From: Lasioglossum baleicum
Taxonomy: Eukaryota > Arthropoda > Insecta > Hymenoptera > Halictidae
Direction of reading: 5' to 3'
Assembly: GCF_051020765.1 (NCBI RefSeq)
Contig: NC_134933.1
Location: forward strand, 5,057,461 to 5,121,460
Length of the DNA: 64,000 bases
The position numbers were made by a program, and so were the translations under genes. Within the stretch, counting starts at the first letter, position 1. Every line of letters begins with the position of its first letter. Below, piece by piece: positions 12,986 to 26,400 of the stretch. A model generated the notes under the pieces. The model was not told where the DNA came from and did not search any database. It saw only the letters and a program-made list of their open reading frames with translations.

Positions 12986-14470
12986 AGCACTTTCGCGATC
13001 CGTTGTGTGTTAGTTTCGTGCGGCAAGCGGGACGAGCATCCGCAAATTTGTCAAGCGGCCGCTGGCTTTGTCGCTAGGCGGACATTCCGTGAAAGTTTGC
13101 TGAGATAAGTCCTGTCCGAAATTCGTTTCCGATTTCGTGTAGCGAGAGAGAGAGAGAGAGCGGAGAGGGCGACTTTTCGCGGATTATTACCGCTTTGAAA
13201 GCCAGTGGCGCACACGGACGGAATCCGGTCGAACGATTCGCGGACGGAAACGCGGGCACGATCGGGAACCACCCTCTCTGGATCCTTGTGCGCGAGGACT
13301 TTTCACAAGGTCTGCGAGCCGGCTGCGAAGAATTCGTGGAATGTCGTCTCGCGATCGCTTCTCCACCATCGAGACAGAGAGGAAGAGACAGAATGTTTCG
13401 GGGCGTCGGGGGGAAGGCGGGAGGGGCAGCGACGAAACTTTTTGAAACAGAAAAATTAGATATCCGTTGTCTGTCCGGGAGATTCGTGGCTCCGCCACAT
13501 GAATTTCCTCGGCGAGATGGCGGCGCGACGCGGAACCGACGAGAAACAGATAGGGAGTGAGAGCACGGGGGCTGGAAAAGAGAAGCGTATGATGTATGGG
13601 AGTCTAAATCGAATTTTCGTTCGTTTGTGAACTTCGTTTGCCCGAAGAGTACGAGGCTAAAAGGATCTTCCCAGCCGGGAATGAAATTTTTCCGCTATCC
13701 GAGGAAACTTAACGGCGGAGGTTACGGTTTCGCTCGTGTTCCGCTTCGCTCCGCGTTCAAGAATGCTTCCTCTCTCTCCTCTCAGCCCGCAGCTCGTTAT
13801 CGCGATGTAAAAATTAATCAAAGTTTCCGCGTGGGCCGGTACCACGACGCGTTTCGGCTGTAAACGGAGACCCGCGAGAACCGTTGCGTTATCTCGAACG
13901 CGGAATCTTCCTTTTATTATTCATACGATAATTATTAAGACCGAAAGTTTCGCCGTATTTCTGGCGAAACAGCCCCCACTGTGTCCGCGGATCGTGGGCG
14001 AATCGAGATTTTACGAGCGCGGGTGGGGGCACCGGTCTATAAAAATGAAATTAATAAAGGACCCACGGGTTCCCATGGAAGATGAGCACGACCTGATTCA
14101 GCTGATTCAGGACCGGGCTTCTTCCTGTTTTTCTATATATCCCTTTTTTCGCCCTCCTCGCCACGATCGGAGGGCAGAGACCTCCGGCATCTTCCTCCGC
14201 TCTCGCGTCCCCGAGGATGAAGAGTACAGAAACTCGGGAAGGGTAGATGGATCTCCTAACTGAGTTATAAACGCGACTATAAAAATCAAATTTGCGGCGT
14301 CTCCTCCGGACCAAATTGGCTTAGACATTATTTCAATCTATCGGAACCCGGCCCCCGACGAAACAATTTTCTGGCTGCGACACTAGACTCCAAGCGATGT
14401 AAATCGCTGGATAAACAATCGTTCTTGACACCCGTTTATTCGAGAATTTCAGCTTGAACTTCTTTATCTA
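12986..14470. other. Non-coding stretch, nothing recognised
   Basis: A CpG-rich block with a short GA run at 13144-13160. Open frames reach 121 codons, but several overlap one another on both strands, as expected from base composition. No RNA gene or mobile element is seen. Confidence 0.45.
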
Positions 14471-14944
14471 TACATATAAATAAAAATTAAATTCTGTTCG
14501 TTCGTAAGCGCACACTTGAGAACGGCTGGACCGGTTTGGCTAATTTTTTTTTAAATGTTCGTAATAGTCCGAATAAGGTTTTCAGGGAAAGAGAAATTGG
14601 AAAAGTTTCCCGGAAAAATGCAAAATTCGGTAAAAAATAAAATTGCTTTTTTCTATGGGATTTTTGTACGAACTCAAGACTATAACTCACGATTCGAACA
14701 ATGGACATGCGTAATTCTTTTTTTGTTTTGTTCGTTATGGTCCTGAAAAAGTTTTCAAGAAAAAAATTCGAGGCAATTACAAAGAGAAATCGGAAAATTC
14801 GGACAAACTGAAAAAATCATAATTTTTGAGCAAATTTATTGAAATACAGACATTTGGATGTTTCTTCGGGAATGTTTAGGAGTATCCCGCATTCGAAAAA
14901 GTTCATTCGTACGGAGGGCCTGGTTGCGAGGGCGAATAGCTAGT
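14471..14944 (+). mobile_element. Decayed mobile element with internal duplication, Helitron-like
   Basis: The segment begins with ATACATATAAATAAA and a GTTCGTTCGTAAGCGC stretch, then an element-like 'CTGGACCGGTTTGGCTAA' followed by a T-run. The block at 14509-14600 recurs in diverged form at 14684-14775: a GAAC/GGAC motif, TAATT plus T-run, TTCGTWATRGTCC, then GTTTTCARG. This internal direct repeat at about 174 bases is typical of non-autonomous insect elements. The right edge is proposed at AGCTAGT (14938-14944), resembling the CTRRT terminus of Helitrons. There is no coding capacity, no target duplication was found, and the class is an inference. Confidence 0.42.
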
Positions 14945-17900
14945 CCTCTATAAAAGAAAATGTATATTTGTTGTATTCCTACATCTACTATCCCTGTGGG
15001 GATGAATGTCGGCATATTAAATAGCAAACAATCAGTATATGTTGTTCATTTTTCTCATTATGAAGAGTACGCAGTATTTTAACTGGATGAGTGTTGCAGA
15101 GGCCGAGATTTAAAAAAACACAAGTGGAAATTTTTTGCAGGATTCAAAATCGAGCAACGTTCGGCGCCCTCGTTTCCCCGTGCGGTTTGGTCCGAAAAAA
15201 CGGCGATCGCGGGGTCGGCCCTCGCGTGCAATAAAATAAGCACGATCAAATATTCATTAGTCTGCTCGTGACGGTACGGAGCCTTTTCCACGAATCGGTG
15301 AAATTAATACAGCCCGGTGAATCGATAAATTCGATTAAAAAATAGAGTTACACGTGGCCGGGGCCGGGGCACACGTTATCTTCCACCTATGCGCTCCGGT
15401 CGCTCAATAAAATAATAACGTTGACAGAACAAGCAGTTAAAATCTGCATACTACTTAGGTACGTGTCTACACGCGAGCTCTTTCCCCGCGGAGCCAAGGC
15501 TGTCGGTCGGTTGCATCCCGGCTGCAACAACCATTCTCAACAGGGTCTGCCACAGTCGGCCCGTTCATAATAACGCCCGGCAATAAATCGTGCGCCCTGG
15601 GAACGCGGAATGACGCTGTTCTAAATTATCCCCATTGACCACGAAATCTCATAAAGATTGACAGTGGCCGACGACCACAGCCATTTATTGGAGGCGAAGT
15701 TCGTCGGCCGACTTGTCCCGTTCACGAACGGTTCTCGTCGTTGCGAAGCGCTTTATGTTTCGCGAGGCACGTCACTCACCGGCCGAAACGAGAAAAGAAC
15801 CACTCACGGGCACGTGCACTCAAAAATTGACCGGCCGAATGGAAAGGAAACGATTCGACAGTCCGCTCGGCGGCTTTGCGCTGCGAAAATATCGCGACCG
15901 TTTCATGGAACGCTCAACATTCTTGTAAACCATCTCGTGGGGATCTCTCGAAGGAAACTTTCAGAGAAGAGCGTCGTTCGAAGTATTCCTTAAAAGTCTC
16001 GGTCTGAAATTTTGAAAATTCGATTCTCCTAGATCCGTGTCACCGAAGTATCGTTATGCAAGATAAAAATTGTCGTGATCAATTACAGGACCCGGAATAG
16101 CCAAAATCGCATCCCACCTAGCAGATAAACTTAAAATTTTCGGAGAGCAGGACCGCGGGGTCGATGGTCTTTCGTTTTTTAATCTTTGGCCAGGCACTTT
16201 GAAATTTTTCCACAAGCTCGTAAATTTCCGGGACGCAGTTCTAAAATCAGCACGCCGTGAAAGTTTGCGCGGCCGCGAAAGAAATTGGACGTGCTCCCAA
16301 TTTAACGGTGTTATCTCGGCGGAAAGGTGAGAGAGGCGACGCGGGTGGACGCGGATCCGAGGCGCAGAGGCTGCGATATAAATTCCGAGGAAAGTGTAAC
16401 GGAAGCGATTTGCAGCGCGCGGCGGTCTATCCGGAGGCAGTTATGATCCGTTGCCAATAGCTAATGCGACGATAGCGTGCAAATCGACGTAGACAGGACA
16501 TAATTCAGTTGACTCGAAGTTGGCGCGGCCCCTCGCTCCAACTCGGGACTCCGCCAATCGATCCTGAATCTCTGCATAAGCTTATGCGGCCGCCTGCAAC
16601 CGGTGCAGCCGGGGTTCGCGGGCCAAAACTGCAGCGAGTCGATACGCAGATGCGCCGACGACGATTAAGGAACTTGTTCCAACGTCGGCGAACTTCCGGC
16701 GATAAAGCGAGTAGCGATTCTCTTCGTTTCCGACTCCGTCGCCCGTCTACCGTTCCAAAAACAGGCCTCGTGTTTTACGGCGACTGATAGTCGATCGCTG
16801 CTCTTCTGGAGCAAACACTTTTTGACAGTGGTGGCGGAACGGCGCGGCGCGGCGGTCGTGGGAACAGCGCAGATGCCACGCGATCGTTGAGTTTTACACG
16901 CGTCGAACGGAATCGGCGAATCGAAACGTGATCAGCAGCATCTAGGTCTTTCCATCTTTTGTTTCACTTGTGTTACACCACTTTATACTATCCCCAGTCT
17001 AGTAAATAACATTTGTACACTTACGAGAATATTTCGTTAGGAATTCGGAGCGCTAAGAAGTTTTTATGTTTCTGTTACACGTAAATAATGCGATACACGT
17101 GTTCTTCGAAACGAGATTATTTGCATAGGTTAATACGATGTAAATGATACGCGAAAAACAGTTAAAAATCGTCCAGTATTGTCACAATGAAATCTGGTGC
17201 ATCTCTACCGAAATTTTAAAAAATTCTTAATTAATCTTAATCTTCCTTATTATATTATATAAACCTTAAAATGATTTTTCTTGAAAACATGCAAGTTTCA
17301 TAGCTTACTGTTCATACATGGGCGGCAATGATCGTTAAATTTGACATTAAATTCCTGATCCAGTGAAATTGTTGAAGTAAATAAACCGAACGTTGGTCTT
17401 TTACAGCAGCACCAATTAAATTCGATTTCACAGACAGATCCGCAATCCATGCCGCGCCGTGTCACGTGCGGGACCGATGATCGGACAAAGCCTAATACGT
17501 CTACTTTCGCGTTTATTAATTTGACAGTCGGACAACGTGCACGATTAGCGCGGAAGTAGCGCCGGCATATCAATCGCTCGGCCGTATCCACAAATTGCTG
17601 ATCTGCTTGGAAATGACGCACGCCAACAAACACCGGGCAAGCAGATCGATGTGCATAAACAGTCAAGTGAGCATAAGGCGAGCAAGCACGGCGAGCCTAA
17701 CGTGTAGGCACATTTGTTTGCGAGCAAATATAGGGTGTACGCTAGAAAATTCATCCCCGTGCAAACGATAAAATAATATCCACTTGTCGCCGGGATATTA
17801 ATCGATCGCGTGTCACGCAATGATTCTGCCGATTATGCCACCGGGAGCGTGTTTCCAGCAATATCTAAACATTTAGATGGAAAAAGCAGCAAAGCGATAC

Positions 17901-20900
17901 AGGGAATCTGTTGCCCCCAACTAAGTGAGCCTATTTTTTCCTGTGGTCACTTTTGACGCGTTCCATGAAATCGGTAAAAACGTAGCAGATGTTTTATTCT
18001 TCCAATTGTTTTCTGTTTTAGTGAAAATGATGTGGAAAAGAGAGAGTTAATAGTTGAGAAACCACAAAAGCTCGTAGATTTTTAAAAAACAGAACAATAC
18101 TGTGCGCATAAGACTGCATGAACGAAGTAAAAACTTCTGTGGCGATTGCAGACCTGTCTGTCTGGGTAAACTCGAAGGAGCCGAATGGTGTTTCCCCTCG
18201 GAGCGTGACGGTACAGACTCATTCACTGCCCAGCAATTGTGTACGCGGTGGGCCTAAAGACATTTTTACTTCTATAAAGAATAAATTATGAGACTATCAC
18301 AGAGGCACCGAGAATTTTGAAGAATTGTGTTTAATTTAGTCGCGCGTCGATGAGACACGATCCTGGCCAAGGAGTGATTAATCGAAAATGAATTGGTGCG
18401 TAATGACAAACACGGCTCCGTTGTTTTTTCGTACAAATTACGACCGGTGTTTTCCAGCGATCCGGTGCCCGAAAAAGGTGGCCGTGAACACGGTGTTTCG
18501 CTTATTTCCTGTAACAGGTGACAGGGACCCCACGATAAAACAGAATTCCAATTGCGATCGGCATTTATCAGCTGTCATTCGGGACACGTAAACACAGGCA
18601 GCCGCTAGTTTTTCCATCGGTCCGGGCCGGGCCGGATTCGCGACGCGCATTCAACCGACATGCATCGACCGGCCGCGATCAGCACGTTACACTGTGCAAT
18701 ATTATGCAACGGCATTCAGCCGTGAAACAATTATATGCGTTTCCAGCGGGGCGACGTTCGGCCTCGTAATCGTCGTAAATCTATTTTCGTGGCGCATTGT
18801 TTGCCGTGCATATTAACTCGTTAGCCGGATTTCTAAACGAACGATAGGCACCGAACGCCAATAATGTACCGACCGGCGATCGACCGCACGCGAAGCACGG
18901 TGGAAAAAATATTTTTCGAACAATACCGCGGCGAAACCCCGTTCAACGGCATCGCGGGATCGCGAAGGCGTTGGTGCACGGAAATTTTGCAATAACAATA
19001 AAGAACACTCCATGAAACCGTGCGAACTGGTATTTTTGAAACGAGTGAAATTCCTGTTTATTTGTAAGATTTTTCCTTCTTAAAAAAATTAGCAATGTCC
19101 AGTATAGCAATCGGATATCTTTCTGTCGTTTTGGAAAACAAACGCTAGTGAAACAATAGATTCAGCGAAACGGCGCGGCGCTCGAGAAGGGCGTGAATTG
19201 CACTCGTACGCGTCCGTTCAGCGACGCCCGGCAGATAAAAAACACCTGCAAGTAGAGCATCAAGGTTCCAATGGAACTCTGAAACGTTCAATTCCGCCGG
19301 TCGTAAAGTTTTTCGTGATCCGAGGGGTGGTCGTGGAAAAGGGCGAAGCCTCGTGACGAATATGGAGCTCCTCTCGCGTCTTCGGAACGCCTTTCTCGAG
19401 CTTTTCACTCTGGCCCTCCTTTTTTTCTAATCCCGGCGTCGCTGAAAGCTCGGCTCGTCCATTGTCCACCGAACGAAAGGCTCGCGGGGAACCCATTCAT
19501 CCGGAGCAAGGTTGACGGATCGTCTCTCAGGGCGAATCAAACGACGATAAAATCTGTCTAGATACGAATTCCTCTATGGAGGATTGCGCGGGGAATAGAC
19601 TGTGATTGCAGACTCTCGAGTTCTGTCAAGTGTCAGCGTCGTGACTTCATATTTTCTTCTTTCGTAGCTGCTGGTTCGTTGCTCGAAATTTGTTAGCGAT
19701 CAAAATCATAAGCTTGTAGAATAAATTTTACCTCAACCAACCTCAGACAACCAAATTTTTCTACGATTTTTCCCTACCTCTTCGATCTGCACCGAAATTT
19801 ATCAGAAATCGAGATCGCAACTTGAAGTTCTTTTCGAAAGCTTCTGTTGATTAAACGTATGACCTCTCTGTTAGTCTCTGGGACGGATCCGCCGAGCAAC
19901 ATTCAAGGCAACAGGACTTTTCACCTCTCCTTCGCCCCATACCGAAAAAATCTTGTGTTCCTCGGCGGAGGAGTACTCCGAAGCAGTTTCCGCTCGAGAG
20001 GAGAACGGAACGGTCCTTGAGACAGCGCAGAACTCCGAGTTCTGACGAACGTTGGATGGCGACGCGCGCGAATTGCAATCTTCTCTCCCCCGCGGTAAAC
20101 TGATTTACACTCGTTGATGCGAGTCTCTCTCCGCTTTCATACGGAACTGTTTCATCCACCGACGAGGGCCTGCATTCTCTTGTCTGCCAGAATTTCCCAC
20201 GTGTCGCGAGACCACTTTATTTTCTGGCAGTGGGAGCCTTTTCCCTTATTCAACCTCTTTGCTTCCTCATACTTTTCCTCCCCCACCCCCCATGCGACGT
20301 GTACCTGCAGAGGCTGTGCACTACATATATGGTTTCCCTGTCTGTCTGCAGTTCCTTTTGTGTTTCGATGCGAGAGACACGTTTCCCCATAGGCTAGTCG
20401 ATCGGTAATTTTCCACTATAATCGGAGAATCCTCCGGCGTTTGGTTTCTTGCGCAGCGAGCCGCGCACGAGTATTTGGATTTCATTAGCCCGGTCGCATT
20501 TAATTAACGCAGTCTATTCGGGGGTCGAGATAACCGAAATCCCAACGCGGCGCGGCGTTGCGTTTAAAGGCACCCACACTAATTCCCTTTTGGCCGCGTA
20601 CACACGTGCGGTAACGGTATGACGCGGTTTTATATCGCGCGGAGAACCCGACGCCGCGCGATACCGCGGCGAAATAAAAAGGAAATTTATATTTCGCGCG
20701 ATCGTGTTTCGAATCGGTAAAGATACGGGGATCCGGCAATAAAGTTTCACCGGCGAAAATTCTTGCTTCGGTTCCCGGCCGAAATAAACGTGTCTCGTTG
20801 ATCACTATACGGGGTGTTTCCGCACGAATTGTTTTCCTCGCGATTACTAAATGTTTTACACGGACAACTATCGAAATAAATGTTTACAATCGATATTAAA

Positions 20901-22261
20901 TAACAAAATACTTCGATACGTAGTAGACGCATTGTCTTTGCAATATTTTAGAATTTAAAGAAACCGATCGTTATAAATTTTCCGGAATTTCCACCGTTAA
21001 CTTTAGCACAAAGGGAAACATAATTTCCTCGAGAATTTTGCGTAGCGATGCATTCTGCCAAGCATAGACGGTACTTCTTTTGAAACGAAATATCTACAAT
21101 CAATACTCGAGGACAGATGTCCACTCGCATATCCCCGTTGAAAACGATCGTATTTTTGCGAACTTTGCAAACCGCAAGCCCTCGAGGAACTCCGATCGTA
21201 TCTGAGGACAACCGACCGGGAATTGCTTCGGTCATCACCTTAAACTAGCTCTGGCCATCGAATCACAGTCTCCACGCAAAATCCACTGTCACCGGGCAGA
21301 CAGTTCCTCTTTCGACACCCAGTACGATACGAGGCCGGGTTGTTCGTGAGCGTGGCGGGCCCGGTTTCACGCAGACAGTCGCGCCGAGGTTCCTTTGAAT
21401 CGGACCATGCGCGTTTATGGACGTTGTCCACTTTGATGTTCGTACTGACGCCGTGGAATCGGCCAGGCCGCATCGATGGATTTCCACAAAGTAAATGTCG
21501 GCGGCAGGTGGCTGCCAGGCTGCCGCTGCTCCACGGAATTCCCTGCGAAATTGTCGACCGCGTAATCGTAGCCGGCCTTTACGTACTGCGGGACGACCTG
21601 CCCGTTTGCACTGAATTCGCAATAAGGCTATCGTTTGTCGGAAAGATTTCACTCAATCTACGAAGCCGCTGCGAAACTCCGACACGCGATTCTCTCGCAC
21701 GTAGGCCGGAAGAATCGCCTTGCTTCCGGTCCCTGAAGTCAACACTCTGCAGACACAGCAAAGTCCCCGTCCCCATTTCCAATTTTTAAATGGATTTTTT
21801 CGTATGAAAAATTTATAGTTCGAGAAAAAATGCTGTTGCTTCAATGACTCCTTTGTACAATATACAATAACATGGCGACGTTACTCGTCGAAGGGTTAAT
21901 CTCGACAGCAAGGACGCTTTGCTAACCGGGAGATAAGACTAGAGTTTGAGACGGCGGAGAACGAAAGGTGAAATTCGCGTGAAAAGTGTTGGCGAACGAG
22001 GAGAAGAACTCTGCCGCAGACAAACGTGAAAATAAGTGGATTCAGAGAAAAGTCAAATAAGAGGCGGCGGAGACAGCGGGAACTTCACCGACGGATCTAA
22101 TACTTATCGCCGGGGTCTCCGGGGTGGCGCTATTCATCGTCGCCGTCGTTATCAACGCGCCGCGGAATTCCGTTGGAAGACACCCCTTTTTGATTATTCA
22201 TCGACGGTGGAAAAGGAGAAACCGCAGAGGCCGGCTTGCCAAAATGATTTCGTCGGCGAAT
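14945..22261. other. Non-coding stretch, no gene recognised
   Basis: Mixed AT-rich (about 16970-17300, 18000-18340) and CpG-rich blocks. Open frames reach about 149 codons (21340-21789 plus) but overlap opposing frames and show no domain. A lone CGGGGTGTTTCCGCACG at 20810-20826 resembles a transposon end, but no partner was found. Nothing else can be supported. Confidence 0.4.
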
Positions 22262-22440
22262 AAGGGCCCCGGTGGTGGGAGCAGGGAGGGAGGGGTGGAA
22301 TGATGGTAGGCAGACAACCACACGGACAGAAAGGGTTGGAAGACACGGAGAAAGAGAGAGGGCAGGAGCGAGAGGCGAGGGGTAGCGAACGGAGAGCAGG
22401 GAGAGGAACCGGAGGTCGGAAGAGGGAATGAGGACCAAGA
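22262..22440 (+). repeat. Purine-rich tract
   Basis: About 180 bases strongly biased to A+G on the plus strand, with GGGAGG, GAGAGAGGGC and GGAGAG runs. No regular repeat unit was seen. Such tracts can form triplex or other unusual DNA structure, but no function is shown here. Confidence 0.65.
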
Positions 22441-23248
22441 ACGAAGTGAAATTTATTCGCGTACAAACGGATGTAAATTTATTTAAATTACGCGATTTCG
22501 ACCGGGGGTTTATTGTGACGTGGCGCGAGCGGCTTTATTTGCTTTATCACTGCGTGGGACAAGGGATGGGCGTGGACCGCAGCTAGAGCGCGAGAAGGAT
22601 TCTATTTTGCGGGAAATTAAAAACCCTCCGCACCGCGGACTCGGTTCCCGTTAGCGTCCACCATTCCTGGTCGCTTTATAATTCAACCATTAAGCTATCC
22701 GATAACCAAACTTCTGGAGATCTTGCTGGAAGGTTCTTAACAATTTACGTTAGCTGTTTAACTCTCGTTAACCCTTTCAAATGGCACGTTGCATTCGATA
22801 AAACATTTCGACGATGAAGATGAACGTGTTAATCTATCAGAGCTCCATTTGGTCGTAGTTCGAAAACTAACTACGTCCTAAGATGGACGTATGTATTGAT
22901 GATTTGATAGTTTAATTGAAGTTTAATTTGAAAGATTTGAATTGAGACACCGCAGTTTTGAACCTACCTGCATTCACCGGCTTCGGTTCGGGTAATTGAG
23001 GATTTCTTAAATTCTATGTGGTTTTGATTGTGGAATTGGAACGAAGAAGTCGAAGTTGGGTAAACTCTTTAAAAATGATTTGAAGTTTTGATTTAAGTAA
23101 AAATTAACAAAAGTATATTGTAAGCATCAAATTTCGAATACATAGAGTTATTGTGATCTTATTATAAATTGTTACTATTTACCGTTTGCTGATTTCGCTC
23201 GAGTTTTCGCTCGCAAGAAAAGATATACATAATCGTTTCTGCCACGAA
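22441..23248. other. AT-rich non-coding stretch
   Basis: The sequence passes from a CpG-rich to an AT-rich block. TTAACCCTTT at 22768 and GGGTTAA near 23328 were compared as possible piggyBac-type ends, but they agree for only seven bases. No gene is recognised. Confidence 0.4.
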
Positions 23249-23314
23249 AATGATGGTGATGATGTTGATGTTAATGTTATTGGTGATTATGATGATGATG
23301 ATGATGATGATGAT
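23249..23314 (+). repeat. (GAT)n microsatellite, impure then pure
   Basis: Interrupted GATGGTGATGATGTTGATG units lead into uninterrupted ATG/GAT triplets at about 23287-23314. The surroundings are AT-rich and non-coding. Confidence 0.9.
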
Positions 23315-23349
23315 ATAAATCCGGCGGGTTAACACGCCTTCAACTTTTA

Positions 23350-23460
23350 ACTTCACTGAACTTCAAATATTGAACTCAGAATATTGACTTGAACAGAATA
23401 TCGACAATGACTTTGAACTTTGATGACTCTCGAACAGCGACCGAATAATATTGAACATAG
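23350..23460 (+). repeat. Degenerate TTGAAC-type minisatellite
   Basis: Variants of AATATTGAACT and TTTGAACTTTGA recur about every 10-15 bases over roughly 110 bases. The units are too diverged to give a firm period. The array may belong to an old retroelement, but no such element is visible. Confidence 0.4.
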
Positions 23461-23462
23461 AC

Positions 23463-26400
23463 TGGATTAGGTTTCTTGAAGAGCCATCTCTTTTATAGAT
23501 TAGCCAATCCTTTGTTCTAAAATTAATCTCCATGGGGTGAGTGCATCTTCGAGCATTCTTCGAAATCAGTTTTCCTATGAACTATTACCTCTCGAACGGA
23601 TGAAGAGTCTTATACATCCTGCTAGTTAATTAGTCATCAGCTTATTATTTATCAATCTTTGTTCATTTCAAAGTATCGATCTTCACATTCTTCAGTGATG
23701 AACAGTCTTCAACGGATATTCATTCGCAATTTATATTTCAAATTGTCGCTTTATATTTAATAAAATATATTCCGCTGCGTTCTTAATTTATTCAATGATA
23801 TTCTAAATTAAAGTCGAGTTTAAGTTTAAAATAAATCACATGAGTTAACAATTCCATATAATCAGCTGCGACATATATCTTATAGATTCTCCTTAATTCT
23901 ATTGGTTCTGCCACTCGCAATATGATATAATATACGACAGATCAATATTAATTATCAACAATAGTATTTAATATTTAATTTCTCATACAATATTATTAGA
24001 GTAAGTATAAGTATAAAAAGAAATTCAGAAATTATATATTATACATGATTATGATCAATTATTATCGATGGTTGAACCACTGGACGTGACACGCGTAAGG
24101 TTCGGTGAAAATCGACCGACAGTTCTGATAGTTAGCGAATCTCCAACAAAGGCGATAGGATCTCGTGGAAGGGGTGGTGGATGTCGGCCATTGCGGAAGT
24201 CAGCTTTAGAAGAAGCTCTCCCCCAGACGACGTAAACTCGAAACGCATCCGATGGTATCGCGTTCGGGCCCCCAAAGTCCATGGCTGCCGACAGTTCAGA
24301 TAGGAAGCATTATTTACGGGGAGAACAGTGACACGGGAGGGTGGCGCTAAAAGAGACAGGCACCGGTTCCAAGCCTATTCTACGGTAGATCGCATTGTGT
24401 CCGGGGGCCGAATGTTGCACGGCAGGCAACGTAGACGTTTCTCTCTCTCTCTGTTCCCCTATGTTCGGGGCGTCGTCGCGCGGTGAAACAAGCCTAGTCA
24501 ACGCAGAATCAATGAAGACCGAGAATGATATACGATGCGAAGATGAGAGCGGCGGCAGAGTACGTTCTCTTTCCGCTAAACCCTATCGTGCCGCGGCGAA
24601 CGCGAGCGTTCGACGGCCGACGAGGGACGTAATAAAGTCGATAATAACACACAGCCACGGATATTTAGTGCCAGCTGTAAATCTTGGGGCAAATCGACGC
24701 CGCCGTTCCATCCGGCCGATCCTCGGCATACATTACTACCTTGGTAGCGATCCGACTCGTTCTTTCTTCCTCGCCTCGGCTCCCCTCTCGTTCCGCGTGT
24801 CTCCGCGTAAAACAGACATAAAATTTCATGTGGAGCGCACAACGACTTAGTGTACCCTAAGGTTTCTGCCACATCAGCCGCGGGATTCCTCGCTAATGGC
24901 AGCTAGACGACGCGCGCAATCAGAATCGCGATTAGTTCCTTCAGTTACGCCAGGATTGTTCGACAAGTTTGATAAATCTCTATGGAACGCTGCCAATATT
25001 CACAAGTAATTTCACGTGGCATTGTATCATGTTCGTAATCATAGAGCTATGAAATTTTCGTCGGTAGATAATATGTCAACACAGGTCTTCGTGGTTCTGG
25101 TCGGAATTCTCTGTCGGAGGCGTGTCAGCGGGGGAGAAAGAGGGTGTGGCGGGGAAACTTGGGAACGATAGCGCTGACAGCGTAGGATAAAGAATTCGTG
25201 AGCGTTCCGGGGACAATTTTTCGATAGCTGAATACGGTCAGCGAGTGGACGACTGTCGTCAAGATGGTGGGCGGACAGGGAACGGTCTAGGCCCCCGAGG
25301 AGGAGAAGCGTTCGATTGTTTCGTAAGCGTGCTGGTCGCAGCGGGGCCTAGATTCCTCAAATTTTCGTGAAAGGCCCGGCCCGGGCCCGACGCGCGGCTT
25401 GTTTGGCCGCTGAAACGAGCCGGGACATTACCGGTCCCATTAGCGATGACATTCAGATATCCATTAAACGCGCCAGATAAGCATACATTATGCAAATAGG
25501 ATCGGCCGGTACACTTGACTCGTTAATACAATTTATAGTCGCCCCGTCGTTTAACCAAATGGAGTCGCTTTTATTTTACGCGACCGGCCTCCGATTAAGC
25601 GGAGCTGGTGATCCTTCTTGGCCGGGGTAGAGCCAAGCGCGAGGATAAGAGAGGCTGACGGTGCAGAAAACAGGATCGATAGCGAGAGCCAGGGATAAAT
25701 ACTAACCGCGATGATCGTTCCGACCGAATTAGCGTTGATCATCGCGCATCCCGGGATAGGAATAAATGAAATCCGCAGCGGAGAACGGCCGTTCGGTTTT
25801 TTCGGTCGACCGTGGATATTATGCTAGCTGATATCGCACGGTAGAAAAAATTCGCATGGAGAGAGGACCATAGCTGCTCGTTACTCAGCCTCTGTCTCGG
25901 ACGGTCCTAGCACCGCGTACACGTGAACGTTCCGCGAAAGAAACTCGACGCTACGCTGGCCTCTCTCGAGTGGCTCTAACAATATAATTACGCCAGCGAG
26001 CATGTAATACAAACGGCGGAACTTAATGACAGTCGGCCAGACGGGCTGCTTAAGTGGCTCGAGGATGGGGCTTCCATGGTGGCCTTTGTGCATACGTGCT
26101 TCAATTCTACCAGACTAGCTCGATCGAGCTGCTCTAGCCACGATCATTCTACGGAATTAGGAACTCACGTGCACATGATCGCTGGTTTTTCCCCAACAAC
26201 TCATGGCAATCGGCAAAACACCGAGAACTCACGATCTTGCGGATACGACGTTTCATCGCTGGGGATTAGGGTCTTTTTTGCCATATTCTCGCGTCGCTTC
26301 AGATTAACTTAATCTGTTCAATCCTTCTGTCAATATCTAAGCAGCTCGGTATCTGTTTTCAATAATATTATGCCAGACACAAAAGTTTCTACACCTCCAA

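Noticed and set aside
20808..20830. CGGGGTGTTTCCGCACG, resembling a Tc1/mariner end
   Set aside because: No inverted partner and no transposase-like frame nearby.
22768..23331. TTAACCC...GGGTTAA pair as a piggyBac-type element
   Set aside because: The ends agree for only seven bases including the TTAA, which chance allows.
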